DNA from: Pseudomonadota bacterium | Lineage (GTDB): Bacteria > Pseudomonadota > Alphaproteobacteria > Acetobacterales > Acetobacteraceae | NCBI GenBank assembly: GCA_021828605.1 | Contig: JAJZEG010000156.1 | Span: 1-10,100, forward strand | Reading direction: 5' to 3' | Length of the DNA: 10,100 nucleotides | In this document: positions 1 to 7,797 of the stretch, in pieces | Layout of the letters: every line of letters begins with the position of its first letter | Numbering within the stretch: the stretch's first letter is position 1 | Made by a program: the position numbers and the translations under genes | Notes under the pieces: model-generated | Told to the model about the DNA's origin: nothing | The model's input: only the letters and a program-made list of their open reading frames with translations | The model's database searches: none

Positions 1-1531
1 TGAGGCCAAACAGCGCGCCGCGGCGCAGCGCATCGATCCGGCTGCGCGCGGCTTCGGCTTCGATGCGCACCCGCCCGGCCAGCGTGCCGGTCAGCAGGCC
101 AACCGCGAGAAACACGATCAAGGCCACCACATCGCGCGGATCGCCGACCGACAGGGTAAAGACCGGCGGCAGGAAAAAATAGTTCCAAAGCAAAAAACTG
201 GCCAAGGCCGCGAAAATACCCAGGCGCCGCCCGTAGCGGCTGGCGACGCCGACCACGATGCCGGTAAATACAAACCCCATCGCATCGCGCGGCACCACGG
301 CGCGGAGCAGAAAGCCGAGCGCGGTGGCGACCAGCATCACGCTCAGGCTGATCCCGTACGGCGTCAGATCGCTGCGGGGCCGCGCGCGTTTGGGCGCAGC
401 CGGGCGGGCGGCGGGATCAGGCACGATATGCAGCGCATAGGCATGAGCGCGGCGACCGAGCGTTGCCGCGACCGATCGGTGGCGACTGAGCAGGCGGGAC
501 CAGAAGCCGCTTGGGCCGCGCGCCAGCACGATATGCGCGACATTCTGCCGGGCCGCGAGATCAAGGGCAGCTGAGGCGGCGTCCGCGTTGGTGGCAACCT
601 CAACCGTGCCGCCGAGCTGGATCGCCAAATCAAGTGCTGCTTGGACGCCGCTGCCAGTATGGGTTTCGGCATAAAAAACCAGCAGCGGGGCGCGCAGCGC
701 GTCGGCGAGGCGGGCGGCGTGGCGCACGACTTGTTCGGCGGCGGGGCCGATTTCGACAATGGCCATCACCCGTTCCGAGGCGGGCCAGGGCCCGGCAATG
801 GCGCGCGCGCGCATATAATGGGCGATATCGCGATCCACATGCTGGGCCACCCGGCGCAGCGCCATTTCGCGCAACGCGGCCAAATTGCCGGGGCGGAAAA
901 AACCATCAAGCGCGCGCCGGGCCAGATCGGGCCGGTAAATGCGGCCTTGTTCCAGGCGCAGGCGTAATTCGGCGGGCGGCAGATCGATCAGCTCGATTTC
1001 GGCGGCCAGCCCGAGCACGGTATCGGGCAGGGTTTCGGCAACCCGGATGCCGGTGATCCGGGCGACCTGATCATTTAGGCTTTCCAAATGCTGGACATTG
1101 AGCGTGGTCCACACATCGATGCCCGCTTCCAGCACATCCGCGACATCCTGCCAGCGTTTGGCGTGGCGCAGGCCCGGCGCGTTGGTGTGGGCCAGCTCAT
1201 CGACCAGCAGCAAAGCCGGGCGCCTGGCGATGGCGGCTTCGAGGTCGAATTCTTCGAGAACATGCCCGCGATAGGGGATTTGCTGGCGGGGCAAAACGGG
1301 TAAATCATCGAGCTGCTCAGCGGTTTCGACGCGACCATGGGTTTCGATCAACCCGGCCAGCACATCGGTCCCCTCGGCGCGCTTCTGCCGGGCGGCGGCG
1401 AGCATTTCCCAGGTTTTGCCGACGCCGGGGGCGGCGCCGAGAAATATTTTCAGCCGCCCCTGATGCTCGCGCGCGGCGGCGGCGAGCAAGGCGTCAGGGT
1501 CAGGCCGGTGATCAGAATCGTTGCTTGCCAT
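1..1531 (-). CDS. kdpD: KdpD potassium/turgor sensor histidine kinase, N-terminal 510 residues (runs off left edge)
   Basis: Reading the minus strand from ATG 1531-1529 gives an uninterrupted 510-residue frame to base 1. Residues about 25-235 form the KdpD N-terminal domain, with Walker A GAAPGVGKT (32-40), a Walker B-like LLLVDELAHTN (107-117) and the family signature WTTLNVQHLESLND (141-154). Residues about 253-370 fit a universal stress protein-like domain. Residues about 390-488 contain the hydrophobic segments of the four-helix sensor region, including NYFFLPPVFTLSVGDPRD. The GAF-like, histidine-phosphotransfer and ATPase parts are outside the window. In the known pathway KdpD senses low K+ or osmotic stress and phosphorylates KdpE, which activates kdp transcription. 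The frame is the same as kdpC, whose TGA lies nine bases upstream, so no earlier start is possible. No clear Shine-Dalgarno sequence is visible, which suggests translational coupling to kdpC. Family identity is very secure. Confidence 0.97.
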   Translation of the reverse strand, partial: MASNDSDHRPDPDALLAAAAREHQGRLKIFLGAAPGVGKTWEMLAAARQKRAEGTDVLAGLIETHGRVETAEQLDDLPVLPRQQIPYRGHVLEEFDLEAAIARRPALLLVDELAHTNAPGLRHAKRWQDVADVLEAGIDVWTTLNVQHLESLNDQVARITGIRVAETLPDTVLGLAAEIELIDLPPAELRLRLEQGRIYRPDLARRALDGFFRPGNLAALREMALRRVAQHVDRDIAHYMRARAIAGPWPASERVMAIVEIGPAAEQVVRHAARLADALRAPLLVFYAETHTGSGVQAALDLAIQLGGTVEVATNADAASAALDLAARQNVAHIVLARGPSGFWSRLLSRHRSVAATLGRRAHAYALHIVPDPAARPAAPKRARPRSDLTPYGISLSVMLVATALGFLLRAVVPRDAMGFVFTGIVVGVASRYGRRLGIFAALASFLLWNYFFLPPVFTLSVGDPRDVVALIVFLAVGLLTGTLAGRVRIEAEAARSRIDALRRGALFGL

Positions 1532-1540
1532 ACACGCCGA

Positions 1541-2140
1541 TCATGGCGCGTGCAGGCGGCTCAAGGCAAGGTTGAGTTTCAAGACATTGACATGATCGGT
1601 GCCGATCACGCCGAGCAAGCGGTGGCTGGCGTGGTGCTGAACCAGAGCGATCACCTGGGCCGCAGGCAGGTTGCGCGCTGCCGCGATGGCAGGGGCCTGA
1701 CGCAGCGCATTGGCGAGCGAAATATCAGGATCGAGGCCCGAGCCGCTGGTGGTGACCGCGTCATCAGGGATCGGGCCAGGGCCGTAGGCGGCGTGATAGG
1801 CAGCAATCCGGGTTTTGACCCGCGCGATCATCCCGGCATTGGTCGGACCGGAGGATGAGCCCCCCGATTCCGAGGCATCATAAGGCGTGGCAACGGACTT
1901 GTTTTGGGCGTTGGTGCCGGTGAGGGCGGACGGGCGCGGGGTGAACCAGGTCGGGCCGGTGAAATTTTGGCCGATGAGTGCCGAGCCGATTGGGTGGCCG
2001 TGGCGGGTGATCAGGCTGCCATTCGCCTGGAACGGGAACAGGAGTTGGGCGAGGCCGGTGAAGCCAGCGGGAATGGCGACGCCGAGCAGCAAGGTGGCCA
2101 GCAGGATCAGCGAGAGAGCGGGGCGGAATTCGCGGAGCAT
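1541..2140 (-). CDS. kdpC: KdpC, potassium-transporting ATPase subunit C
   Basis: This is a 199-residue protein, close to the usual KdpC length of about 190. One N-terminal transmembrane segment (about residues 9-32) is followed by a periplasmic domain. Family motifs are visible: GSALIGQNF, FTPRPSA, TPYDASESGG with GPTN, TTSGSGLDPDISLANA, and the C-terminal VNVLKLNLAL. KdpC is an inner-membrane accessory subunit of the KdpFABC pump that stabilises the complex and raises ATP affinity of KdpB. I chose ATG at 2140, thirteen bases after the kdpB stop, because MLREFRPALSL is the family-type N terminus. The frame stays open upstream to a possible ATG at 2221, but that would overlap the kdpB tail and add a non-homologous serine-rich leader. 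There is no strong ribosome binding site, consistent with coupling to kdpB. It ends nine bases before kdpD. Confidence 0.97.
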   Translation of the reverse strand: MLREFRPALSLILLATLLLGVAIPAGFTGLAQLLFPFQANGSLITRHGHPIGSALIGQNFTGPTWFTPRPSALTGTNAQNKSVATPYDASESGGSSSGPTNAGMIARVKTRIAAYHAAYGPGPIPDDAVTTSGSGLDPDISLANALRQAPAIAAARNLPAAQVIALVQHHASHRLLGVIGTDHVNVLKLNLALSRLHAP

Positions 2141-2153
2141 GATGCAGGTCCGA

Positions 2154-4190
2154 TCAGCTAAAAATATGCAAGGCGGTGAGGAGCATGTCGATGAGCTTGA
2201 TGCCGATGAACGGGCTGACAATGCCGCCGAGCCCGTAGATCAGCAGGTTGCGGCGCAGCAGCGACGCGGCACCGACCGCGCGATATTTCACCCCGCGCAA
2301 GGCGAGCGGCACCAGCACGACGATGATCAGCGCGTTGAAAATCACCGCCGCCAGGATCGCACTTTTCGGTGAGGTCAAATCCATGATGTTGAGCGCTTGC
2401 AGGCCGGGATAGGTGGCGACGAAAATCGCGGGCAGGATCGCGAAATATTTGGAAATGTCGTTCGCAATCGAGAAGGTCGTCAGCGCGCCTCGGGTGATCA
2501 GGAGTTGTTTGCCGATCTCGACGATTTCGATCAGCTTGGTGGGATCGCTGTCCAGATCGACCATATTGCCCGCTTCGCGCGCGGCCTGGGTGCCGGTTTG
2601 CATCGCGACCCCGACATCGGCCTGGGCCAGAGCCGGGGCGTCGTTGGTGCCATCGCCGCACATCGCCACCAGGCGGCCATCGGACTGGGCTTTGCGAATA
2701 TAATCGAGCTTATCCTGCGGCGTCGCTTCGGCGATCATGTCATCGACACCGGCTTCGGCGGCGATGGCGGCGGCGGTGACCCGGTTATCGCCGGTGACCA
2801 TGATGGTGCGAATCCCCATGCGGCGCAAATCGGCGAAGCGCTCTTTGATCCCGGGTTTGACAATATCCTTGAGTTCAATCGCGCCGAGCAAGCGGCCATT
2901 CAGCGCGAGGGCTAACGGGGTGGAACCGGCGCGGGCGATGCGCGACACCGCTTCGGTGAAGGCGGCGGGAGGGGTGGTGTTGGTGAGTTTAAGCACCGAC
3001 TCCACCGCCCCTTTGCGCCAGGATTTTTCGGCTGCATCGAGGCCGGACACCCGGGTATTGGCGCTGAACGGGACCAAGGTTGCGGCCTCGGGGAGGGTGG
3101 CGGTGACTTGATAACGGTCGCGCACCAAAGTGATGATCGAGCGGCCTTCGGGGGTTTCATCGCCCAATGAGGCCATCGCGGCGGCTTCGGCCAAGACCCG
3201 CTCATCGATACCGGGGACCGGATAAAGGCCAGAGGCCATGCGGTTGCCGAAGGTGATGGTGCCGGTTTTATCGAGCAGCAGCGCATCGACATCGCCCGCC
3301 GCTTCGACCGCGCGGCCCGAGGTCGCGACGATGTTAAAGCGGATCAGCCGGTCCATCCCGGCAATGCCGATGGCCGAGAGCAGGCCGCCAATGGTGGTGG
3401 GGATCAGGCAGACGAACAAGGCGGCGAGCACGGCGATGGAGAGATGGGTGTGCGAGGCGGCGGCGAAGCCGGGCAGGGTGGCGACCGCGATCACGAAAAT
3501 AACGGTCAGCCCGGCGAGCAGGATATCGAGGGCGATTTCATTGGGGGTTTTCCGGCGCTCAGCGCCTTCGACCAGAGCGATCATCCGATCAAGGAAGGTG
3601 GCGCCCGGCTCGGCGGTGATGCGGATCACCAGAAAGTCGGAAACCACCTGGGTGCCGCCGGTGACGGCGGAGCGATCACCGCCCGCTTCGCGGATCACCG
3701 GCGCGGATTCGCCGGTGATCGCACTTTCATTGACGCTGGCGATGCCCTCGATGATGGTGCCGTCGGAGGGGATGATATCGTTTTGTTCGACGAGAACCAG
3801 ATCATCCTTATGGAGTTCGGCGGCGGGGGTTGGTTTGAACAAAGCGCGATCGCGCGGGTCGAGCAGGAGTTTGGCCATGGTGTCCGAGCGGGCGCGGCGG
3901 AGTGAATCGGCGCGAACCCGGCCGCGCCCTTCGGCGACGGCTTCGGCGAAGGTGGCGAAGAGCACGGTGATCCAGAGCCAGGCGGCGATCACCAGTGAGA
4001 AGGCGGCGGGTCGGGCGGTCAGGAGATCATGGAGGGCGACGACGCTGACCAGGCCCGCGATGATTTCGGTGGTGAAAATCACCGGATTGCGAATCAGTTG
4101 GCGTGGGTTGAGTTTGATCAGCGAGTCGCGCGCGGCCCGGAGCAAAATAGCGCGGTCGAACAGGCCGATCACATCGGCGGATTGGGACAT
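2154..4190 (-). CDS. kdpB: KdpB, P-type ATPase catalytic subunit of the K+ pump
   Basis: This is a 678-residue P-type ATPase, near the E. coli length of 682. It shows the actuator-domain TGES loop (159-162), the phosphorylation motif DKTGT with D307, nucleotide-binding residues in [10 protein letters not shown] and the following WRKGAVES, the hinge MVTGDN, and the Mg-binding [10 protein letters not shown]. The membrane segment containing [15 protein letters not shown] carries the conserved Asp and Lys that in E. coli KdpB couple ATP hydrolysis to transport. S162 corresponds to the serine whose phosphorylation inhibits E. coli KdpFABC at high K+, so the same control is possible here (inference). 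The ATG at 4190 follows a GAGAG ribosome binding site and lies sixteen bases after the kdpA stop. The gene is complete, with no missing catalytic residue. Confidence 0.99.
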   Translation of the reverse strand: MSQSADVIGLFDRAILLRAARDSLIKLNPRQLIRNPVIFTTEIIAGLVSVVALHDLLTARPAAFSLVIAAWLWITVLFATFAEAVAEGRGRVRADSLRRARSDTMAKLLLDPRDRALFKPTPAAELHKDDLVLVEQNDIIPSDGTIIEGIASVNESAITGESAPVIREAGGDRSAVTGGTQVVSDFLVIRITAEPGATFLDRMIALVEGAERRKTPNEIALDILLAGLTVIFVIAVATLPGFAAASHTHLSIAVLAALFVCLIPTTIGGLLSAIGIAGMDRLIRFNIVATSGRAVEAAGDVDALLLDKTGTITFGNRMASGLYPVPGIDERVLAEAAAMASLGDETPEGRSIITLVRDRYQVTATLPEAATLVPFSANTRVSGLDAAEKSWRKGAVESVLKLTNTTPPAAFTEAVSRIARAGSTPLALALNGRLLGAIELKDIVKPGIKERFADLRRMGIRTIMVTGDNRVTAAAIAAEAGVDDMIAEATPQDKLDYIRKAQSDGRLVAMCGDGTNDAPALAQADVGVAMQTGTQAAREAGNMVDLDSDPTKLIEIVEIGKQLLITRGALTTFSIANDISKYFAILPAIFVATYPGLQALNIMDLTSPKSAILAAVIFNALIIVVLVPLALRGVKYRAVGAASLLRRNLLIYGLGGIVSPFIGIKLIDMLLTALHIFS

Positions 4191-4206
4191 GGGTTTGCTC
4201 TCTATC

Positions 4207-5904
4207 TCAGAAAATATGGCCAGCGTTCAGCAGATAATGTTCGGCCAGCGGGCCGAGCGTGTCGGCGGGCATGAATTGCAGGCCGCCAAGGATGATGATC
4301 ACCCCGATCAACAGGCCGACGAATAACGGGCCGTCAGTGGGGAAGGTGCCTGCCGATTGCGATAGTTTTGGTTTGCGGGCGAGTGATCCGGCAATGGCGA
4401 GCACCGGGATCAGCACGGCGAAACGACCGAATAACATGGCTAAGCCCAGCCCGTAATCGAGCAAGGGGGTGTTGGCGGACAGACCGGCGAAGGCGGAGCC
4501 GTTATTTTCAGTGGCCGAGGTCCAGCCATAGAGCATTTCGGTCAGGCCGTGCGGTCCGGCATTTTCCAGCGAACCGAGGCCGGATTTGGTGAGCAGCGCG
4601 AAACCGGCACCGGCCAGGATGAACAGGGTTTGCACCAGGACCGCGAGCATGGTGAGTTTGATTTCGCGGGCCTGGATTTTTTTGCCCAGATATTCCGGGG
4701 TTCGCCCGACCATTAATCCGGCAACAAACACCGCCAGCAACGCGAACAGCACCATGCCATACAGGCCGGAGCCGACGCCGCCGGGGGCGACTTCATCGAG
4801 CTGCATCAGGAATAAGGGCACCAGCCCGCCGAGCGGGGTGTAGCTGTCGGTGACCGAGTTGACCGCACCGGTCGAGGTGCCGGTGGCGGCGGTGTTGAAC
4901 GTCGTCGATTGGGCGATGCCAAAGCGCATTTCCTTGCCGACCATGTTGCCCGGATGGGCGGCGATTCCAGCATGGACCAGGATGGGATTGTTAGCGGCTT
5001 CGGCGGCGTAGGTGCCGATCATCGCAAGACCGAGGATCAGCGCCATGGCCGCGAACAAAGCGATGCCTTCGCGCTTGCGCCCGATCAGATGTCCAAAGGC
5101 AATCGGCAGAGCGAAACCGATCACCAGCATGAGCCAGATTTCAAACAGATTGGTCAGGGCGCTGGGGTTTTCAAACGGATGCGCGGAATTGGCGTTGAAG
5201 AAACCACCGCCATTCGTGCCGAGTTCCTTGATCGCTTCTTGCAGCGCAATCGGGCCGCGCGCGATGGTTTGGCTGGCACCCGCGAGTGTGTGCAAATGCG
5301 CGAAGGGGGCGAAGGTCATCGGGATGCCGGCGATCAGCAGGAGGGTGGCCGCCACTAACGCGATGGGGAGCAGGAGATAGAGGGTGATGCGCACGATATC
5401 GACATAGATATTGCCGAGCGTTTCCAGACCGCCGCTGATGAAAGCGCGCATCAAGGCGGCGGCGACGGCGATCCCGGCGGCGGCGCTGATGAACATATGC
5501 ACGGCGAGGCCGAACATCTGTGCGCCATTCGAGATTTGCGATTCCGGGGCGTAGGCCTGCCAGTTGGTGTTGGTGGTGAAGCTGGCGGCGGTGTTGAAGG
5601 CGAGCATCGGCGCCATGCCGGGACTATGTTGCGGGTTGAACGGCAGATAATATTGCAGGCGCAGGATCGCGTAGAGGAGGGCGAAATGGATCACGCTGAG
5701 CATCAGCAAGGCGATGGCATAGGCCATCCAGCCCATTTGCCGCTGAGGATCGATGCCGCAAAGCCGGTAGATGCCGGATTCAATGGGGGCGAGCAAGCTG
5801 GTGGTGCCGTTGAAAATCCGGGCCATATAAGCGCCGAGCGGGAAGGCGGCGCTGAGCACCAAAGCGAGTATCAGCGCGATATAGGCAAATCCGTGGAGGG
5901 TCAT
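4207..5904 (-). CDS. kdpA: KdpA, K+-selective channel-like subunit of the K+ pump
   Basis: This is a 565-residue polytopic inner-membrane protein (E. coli KdpA has 557). KdpA belongs to the superfamily of K+ transporters with four pseudo-repeats, each giving one selectivity-filter loop. All four loops are visible: [14 protein letters not shown] (103-116), [19 protein letters not shown] (229-247), [17 protein letters not shown] (334-350) and [14 protein letters not shown] (461-474). It binds K+ from the periplasm and passes it through an intersubunit tunnel to KdpB. The ATG at 5904 is preceded by GAGGA with an eight-base spacing. That site lies inside the end of kdpF, whose stop is one base upstream, so the two genes are translationally coupled. 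No anomaly is seen. Confidence 0.99.
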   Translation of the reverse strand: MTLHGFAYIALILALVLSAAFPLGAYMARIFNGTTSLLAPIESGIYRLCGIDPQRQMGWMAYAIALLMLSVIHFALLYAILRLQYYLPFNPQHSPGMAPMLAFNTAASFTTNTNWQAYAPESQISNGAQMFGLAVHMFISAAAGIAVAAALMRAFISGGLETLGNIYVDIVRITLYLLLPIALVAATLLLIAGIPMTFAPFAHLHTLAGASQTIARGPIALQEAIKELGTNGGGFFNANSAHPFENPSALTNLFEIWLMLVIGFALPIAFGHLIGRKREGIALFAAMALILGLAMIGTYAAEAANNPILVHAGIAAHPGNMVGKEMRFGIAQSTTFNTAATGTSTGAVNSVTDSYTPLGGLVPLFLMQLDEVAPGGVGSGLYGMVLFALLAVFVAGLMVGRTPEYLGKKIQAREIKLTMLAVLVQTLFILAGAGFALLTKSGLGSLENAGPHGLTEMLYGWTSATENNGSAFAGLSANTPLLDYGLGLAMLFGRFAVLIPVLAIAGSLARKPKLSQSAGTFPTDGPLFVGLLIGVIIILGGLQFMPADTLGPLAEHYLLNAGHIF

Positions 5905-5905
5905 T

Positions 5906-5992
5906 TCAGAAATCCTCAGGCCGGACCAGCGCCCAGACCAGATAGACCATCAGGCCGAGCACGACGATGGCTCCCAGAGCGAGATTGATCAT
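5906..5992 (-). CDS. kdpF: KdpF, small membrane subunit of the K+ pump (28 aa)
   Basis: This 29-codon ORF (ATG to TGA) encodes one transmembrane helix, MINLALGAIVVLGLMVYLVW, followed by the short polar tail ALVRPEDF. Length, single helix and the C-terminal R-P-E-x-F pattern are characteristic of KdpF, and it lies immediately before kdpA. KdpF is a lipid-like stabiliser of the KdpABC complex in the inner membrane. Its TGA is one base from the kdpA ATG. It begins three bases after the stop of another small membrane ORF and has only a weak purine stretch as a ribosome binding site, so it is probably translated by re-initiation from that ORF. Confidence 0.94.
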   Translation of the reverse strand: MINLALGAIVVLGLMVYLVWALVRPEDF

Positions 5993-5995
5993 CGG

Positions 5996-6079
5996 TTAGA
6001 CTTTCGCGCAGAGCGAGACATAGATGAAAAACGCCGCGAAGACTGAGGCGGCGATGAGGAGAGCGATGAGATCGGACAC
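5996..6079 (-). CDS. 27-residue single-helix membrane peptide heading the kdp operon
   Basis: This ORF (GTG start, TAA stop) encodes a 27-residue peptide that begins MSDLIALLIAAS and ends FFIYVSLCAKV. Nearly all of it is one hydrophobic helix, with a short polar N terminus and a lysine near the C terminus. Translation is well supported: GGAGG stands six bases before the GTG, the best ribosome binding site in the operon, and kdpF starts three bases after the stop. Position, coupling and topology suggest a second small membrane peptide made with, and possibly part of, the Kdp complex. I recall similar unnamed short ORFs with a Y-V-x-x-C ending upstream of kdpF in other bacteria, but cannot verify this here. 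It could instead be a leader peptide whose main job is to deliver ribosomes to kdpF. Function is unknown. Confidence 0.7.
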   Translation of the reverse strand: MSDLIALLIAASVFAAFFIYVSLCAKV

Positions 6080-6085
6080 GGGGAG

Positions 6086-6090
6086 CCTCC
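6086..6090 (-). promoter_or_regulatory. Shine-Dalgarno sequence for the small ORF leading kdp
   Basis: On the minus strand GGAGG stands six bases before the GTG at 6079. This decides the start of the 27-residue ORF. The motif is the right half of the palindrome CCTCCGGAGG (6086-6095), so in mRNA the site is flanked by its own complement. Confidence 0.8.
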
Positions 6091-6105
6091 GGAGGGTCAG
6101 GTCAC

Positions 6106-6127
6106 AGCGCAGCCCAGGGGCTGTGCT
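6106..6127 (-). other. Leader-RNA hairpin upstream of the kdp operon
   Basis: A nine-base-pair stem (6106-6114 with 6119-6127, one G-U type position) closes a four-base loop. It would lie in the 5' untranslated RNA of the kdp operon, between the candidate promoter and the Shine-Dalgarno of the first small ORF. No T-tract follows it on the minus strand, so it is not an intrinsic terminator. It may affect mRNA stability or translation; its function is inferred only. Confidence 0.4.
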
Positions 6128-6145
6128 CGGCGGGGACCATCACGG

Positions 6146-6161
6146 GATTGGGCTTAAATCA
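6146..6161 (-). promoter_or_regulatory. Possible extended -10 of the kdp promoter
   Basis: On the minus strand TGA (6161-6159) followed by TTTAAG (6158-6153) resembles an extended -10 (TGn plus four of six consensus bases). It would place the start of transcription near 6146. No good -35 is present, as expected for an activator-dependent promoter. The candidate KdpE box lies about 45 bases upstream of this start, somewhat closer than in E. coli. This is a weak call. Confidence 0.3.
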
Positions 6162-6182
6162 CGAGTCCGATTTTGCGAAACC

Positions 6183-6200
6183 GCATAAAATTTGCGTAAA
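6183..6200 (-). promoter_or_regulatory. Candidate KdpE operator (tandem repeat)
   Basis: The minus strand carries TTTACGC (6200-6194) and TTTATGC (6189-6183), two copies with an 11-base period. A further TTTCGC lies at 6180-6175. OmpR-family regulators bind head-to-tail repeats of this kind. As I recall it, the E. coli KdpE site has TTTATAC and TTTACAC repeats at the same period, which makes this a good candidate for KdpE-P binding ahead of kdp. The cognate kdpE is expected outside the window, beyond kdpD. Confidence 0.6.
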
Positions 6201-6237
6201 AGCGAGGCTGGATTCCCTTGGTGGGGTTCCAGCCTCG
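6195..6237 (-). terminator. Intrinsic terminator of the alpha/beta hydrolase gene
   Basis: A perfect ten-base-pair stem (6203-6212 with 6228-6237, cgaggctgga and its complement) encloses a 15-base loop that can pair further as CCC/GGG. On the minus strand it is followed by CTTTTACG and, further on, another TTTT. The stem starts 14 bases after the hydrolase stop codon. No T-tract lies on the plus side, so it acts for the minus strand only. Confidence 0.75.
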
Positions 6238-6250
6238 GTCGGCAGGCTCG

Positions 6251-6934
6251 TTAGGCTGTGTGATGATTATGGGTGAGAAATTCGAGAAATAATGCGGCGG
6301 ATTCGGCGGGTTTTTCCAGGGTTGGTAAATGGCCGCAGTGGTTCAGCACGTGAAAATGCGCGTGCGGCAAATCATCGGCGAGTTGCCGACCGATGGCGAG
6401 CGGGACAATCGCGTCGTCTTTGCCCCAAAGCACCAAAGCGGGCATGTGGAGCGTATTGAGGCGTGAGGTGGCCTCAAAGCGATGGGCCAGAGCGGTGGCT
6501 TGGGCCGCGCCTGCCGGGGCGCCGATGCGACGGGCCATGGTTTTGAACTGGGCCGCTTGAGCGGTGGCGTCGGCATGGACCACCAGACCGGCGAGCATGT
6601 CGATCACCGCGTCGGGTTGGGTGGTCAGTCCGCCAGCGAGATCAGGGCCGCCTGCTTGCGGGCCTGCGGGATCGCAGCCCATGAGCCAGAGGGCGGTCAC
6701 TCGTTCAGGGGCGGCGAGGGCGATTTCGAGGGCGAGATTGCTGCCATAGGAGGTGCCGACCAGCACGAATTTTTCCGGGGCGCGGCTTAAAATATCCTTG
6801 ACGCTGTCAGCAAGATTTGGTTTTGGCGAGAGCATGACCTGCGCGGTGATCTGGCTGCCTGCGGTGGTGATTACGTCGTGATAGAGCTCTGCGTCACAGA
6901 GGAGGGCTGGAATGAAAACGACATCGGTCGCCAT
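6251..6934 (-). CDS. Alpha/beta-fold hydrolase
   Basis: This is a complete 227-residue, apparently cytoplasmic alpha/beta hydrolase. The nucleophile elbow is G-T-S-Y-G with Ser62 (60-64). The acid is probably Asp174 in LWGKDDAIVP, and the base is His202 in LNHCGHLPTLEKP, so the catalytic triad is intact and in canonical order. The protein is on the short side for the family, with a small cap region (about residues 95-160). The HxGHLPxLEKP ending is common among esterase, lactonase and enol-lactone hydrolase-like members, but the substrate cannot be read from the sequence. The ATG at 6934 is preceded by AAGGA at eight bases. It has its own terminator and is separated from its right-hand neighbour by about 160 bases, so it is probably monocistronic and not functionally tied to kdp. 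Confidence 0.9.
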   Translation of the reverse strand: MATDVVFIPALLCDAELYHDVITTAGSQITAQVMLSPKPNLADSVKDILSRAPEKFVLVGTSYGSNLALEIALAAPERVTALWLMGCDPAGPQAGGPDLAGGLTTQPDAVIDMLAGLVVHADATAQAAQFKTMARRIGAPAGAAQATALAHRFEATSRLNTLHMPALVLWGKDDAIVPLAIGRQLADDLPHAHFHVLNHCGHLPTLEKPAESAALFLEFLTHNHHTA

Positions 6935-7093
6935 GGGTACGGTCCTTCCCGTTGGCGCGCATGCTGATCACACGCACCTTGGAGGAGAGATAAGGCGGAT
7001 TGCGGAGAACGCAACCGGGGGGTCGCCGAGGCGGCGGGTTGGCCCTATAATTGTTACGATATTGAAACGAAAATGGCGCAGGGATGTGTTGCG
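6935..7093. other. Intergenic region upstream of the hydrolase
   Basis: This holds the hydrolase leader and presumably its promoter. The only A+T-rich patch is about 7044-7078. On the minus strand it contains TATAGG (7049-7044), but no convincing -35 at the right distance. A TATAAT also reads on the plus strand at 7046-7051, with no plus-strand gene to serve. No RNA gene or operator is seen. Confidence 0.4.
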
Positions 7094-7780
7094 TTAAAAA
7101 GCGGTTTTTTGCGGGGGGATATCCCAGGTAAAGGGCCGGTGAAATCGGGGATTGGGGTCGATTGGGACGGGGGGTGGGTAGCGCCGGCGGGTGGATGTGC
7201 GGGGTTTGCGCGGCTTGGGAGGTTTGGGGGATTTGGGGGTTTTGGCGCGGGGTGGGCGGCGCAGCATGTCGGGTCGGGGGATGTTGAGCAGGGTGCAGAA
7301 TGCGCGCAGCGATTGGGCGAGGGCGCCGTAAGGGGTGATCAGGGGGCGCAGCGCGGGATCATCGAGCAGGGTGATCACCTCATAGCGCGCGATGGCGATA
7401 TCCGGGCAGGGCAGCATGCGCAGCAGCCAACCCTGGTGGGTGGGGAGTTGGAAATCGCGGCAGGGATCGATGAAGTCAGGATGGGTCAGGTTGGGTTTGG
7501 GCGCAGCTTGCGGCCTGTTGGGTCGGGATTGGCAAGGCGGGTTTGGTTGAGCGGCGCGCCGGGTGATCGGGCCACGCAATAGGGCTGCTAGAATTTGATC
7601 GCGCAAGGCGTCGATGCGCCGCCAGATCAGCACCGCGAACGGGCCGGGGATGGGTGACGATTTGCCGCGATTAGCCAGCCCGTCACGGATCAGTATCGCG
7701 ATCCGGACGAAACGCTCGGCGAGGCTGGGGATGGTGGGTGTGATTTCGGGCACGGCGCATAACAGCATGTTTGCGGGCAC
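7094..7780 (-). CDS. Conserved-looking hypothetical protein with Pro/Lys/Arg-rich tail
   Basis: This ORF encodes 228 residues from GTG 7780, or 224 from ATG 7768 in the same frame. Neither start has a Shine-Dalgarno sequence. Residues about 15-70 look helical (AERFVRIAILIRDGLANRG and WRRIDALRDQILAALLRG). Residues 71-105 form a proline-rich linker. Residues about 112-172 form a compact hydrophobic core, GWLLRMLPCPD then YEVITLLDDPALRPLITP and LRAFCTLLNIPRP. Residues 173-207 are a Pro/Lys/Arg-rich tail. The core pattern (GWLLR, LL-DP, LR-C-LL-I) matches unnamed hypothetical proteins that I associate with Acetobacteraceae, but I cannot assign a function. The basic tail could contact nucleic acid or membrane phospholipid (inference). 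There is no signal peptide. The overlapping plus-strand frame is a glycine-rich shadow of the proline tail. Confidence 0.75.
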   Translation of the reverse strand: MPANMLLCAVPEITPTIPSLAERFVRIAILIRDGLANRGKSSPIPGPFAVLIWRRIDALRDQILAALLRGPITRRAAQPNPPCQSRPNRPQAAPKPNLTHPDFIDPCRDFQLPTHQGWLLRMLPCPDIAIARYEVITLLDDPALRPLITPYGALAQSLRAFCTLLNIPRPDMLRRPPRAKTPKSPKPPKPRKPRTSTRRRYPPPVPIDPNPRFHRPFTWDIPPQKTAF

Positions 7781-7791
7781 CTGCGAAAGAG

Positions 7792-7797
7792 ATTATA
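7792..7797 (-). promoter_or_regulatory. Possible -10 (TATAAT) for the left hypothetical gene
   Basis: A perfect TATAAT on the minus strand would start transcription near 7785. That gives an almost leaderless mRNA if GTG 7780 is used, or a leader of about 17 bases if ATG 7768 is used. No -35 match exists at 16-18 bases, so the call is weak. Confidence 0.35.

Noticed and set aside
364..1338. Minus-strand frames at 364-759 and 1075-1338 and plus-strand frames at 511-1056 and 641-967
   Set aside because: They lie in other frames of kdpD, whose 510-residue frame has all expected domains. Their translations are Pro/Arg/Ser-rich and show no motif.
1887..5988. Many plus-strand and alternate-frame ORFs across kdpABC, such as 3238-4326 (362 aa)
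   Set aside because: These are antisense or shifted shadows of strongly supported kdp genes in GC-rich DNA, without family motifs or ribosome binding sites.
7046..7051. Perfect TATAAT on the plus strand
   Set aside because: There is no -35 at 16-18 bases and no credible plus-strand gene downstream.
7091..7114. A-tract/T-tract pair (taaaaagcggttttttgc) near the stop of the hypothetical gene, considered as a terminator
   Set aside because: The possible stem is almost only A-T pairs and lies within the end of the coding region; it lacks a GC-rich stem.
7073..7582. Plus-strand 169-residue glycine-rich frame
   Set aside because: Its glycine runs are the antisense reading of the proline-rich tail of the minus-strand gene. 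The minus-strand frame has a plausible conserved core.
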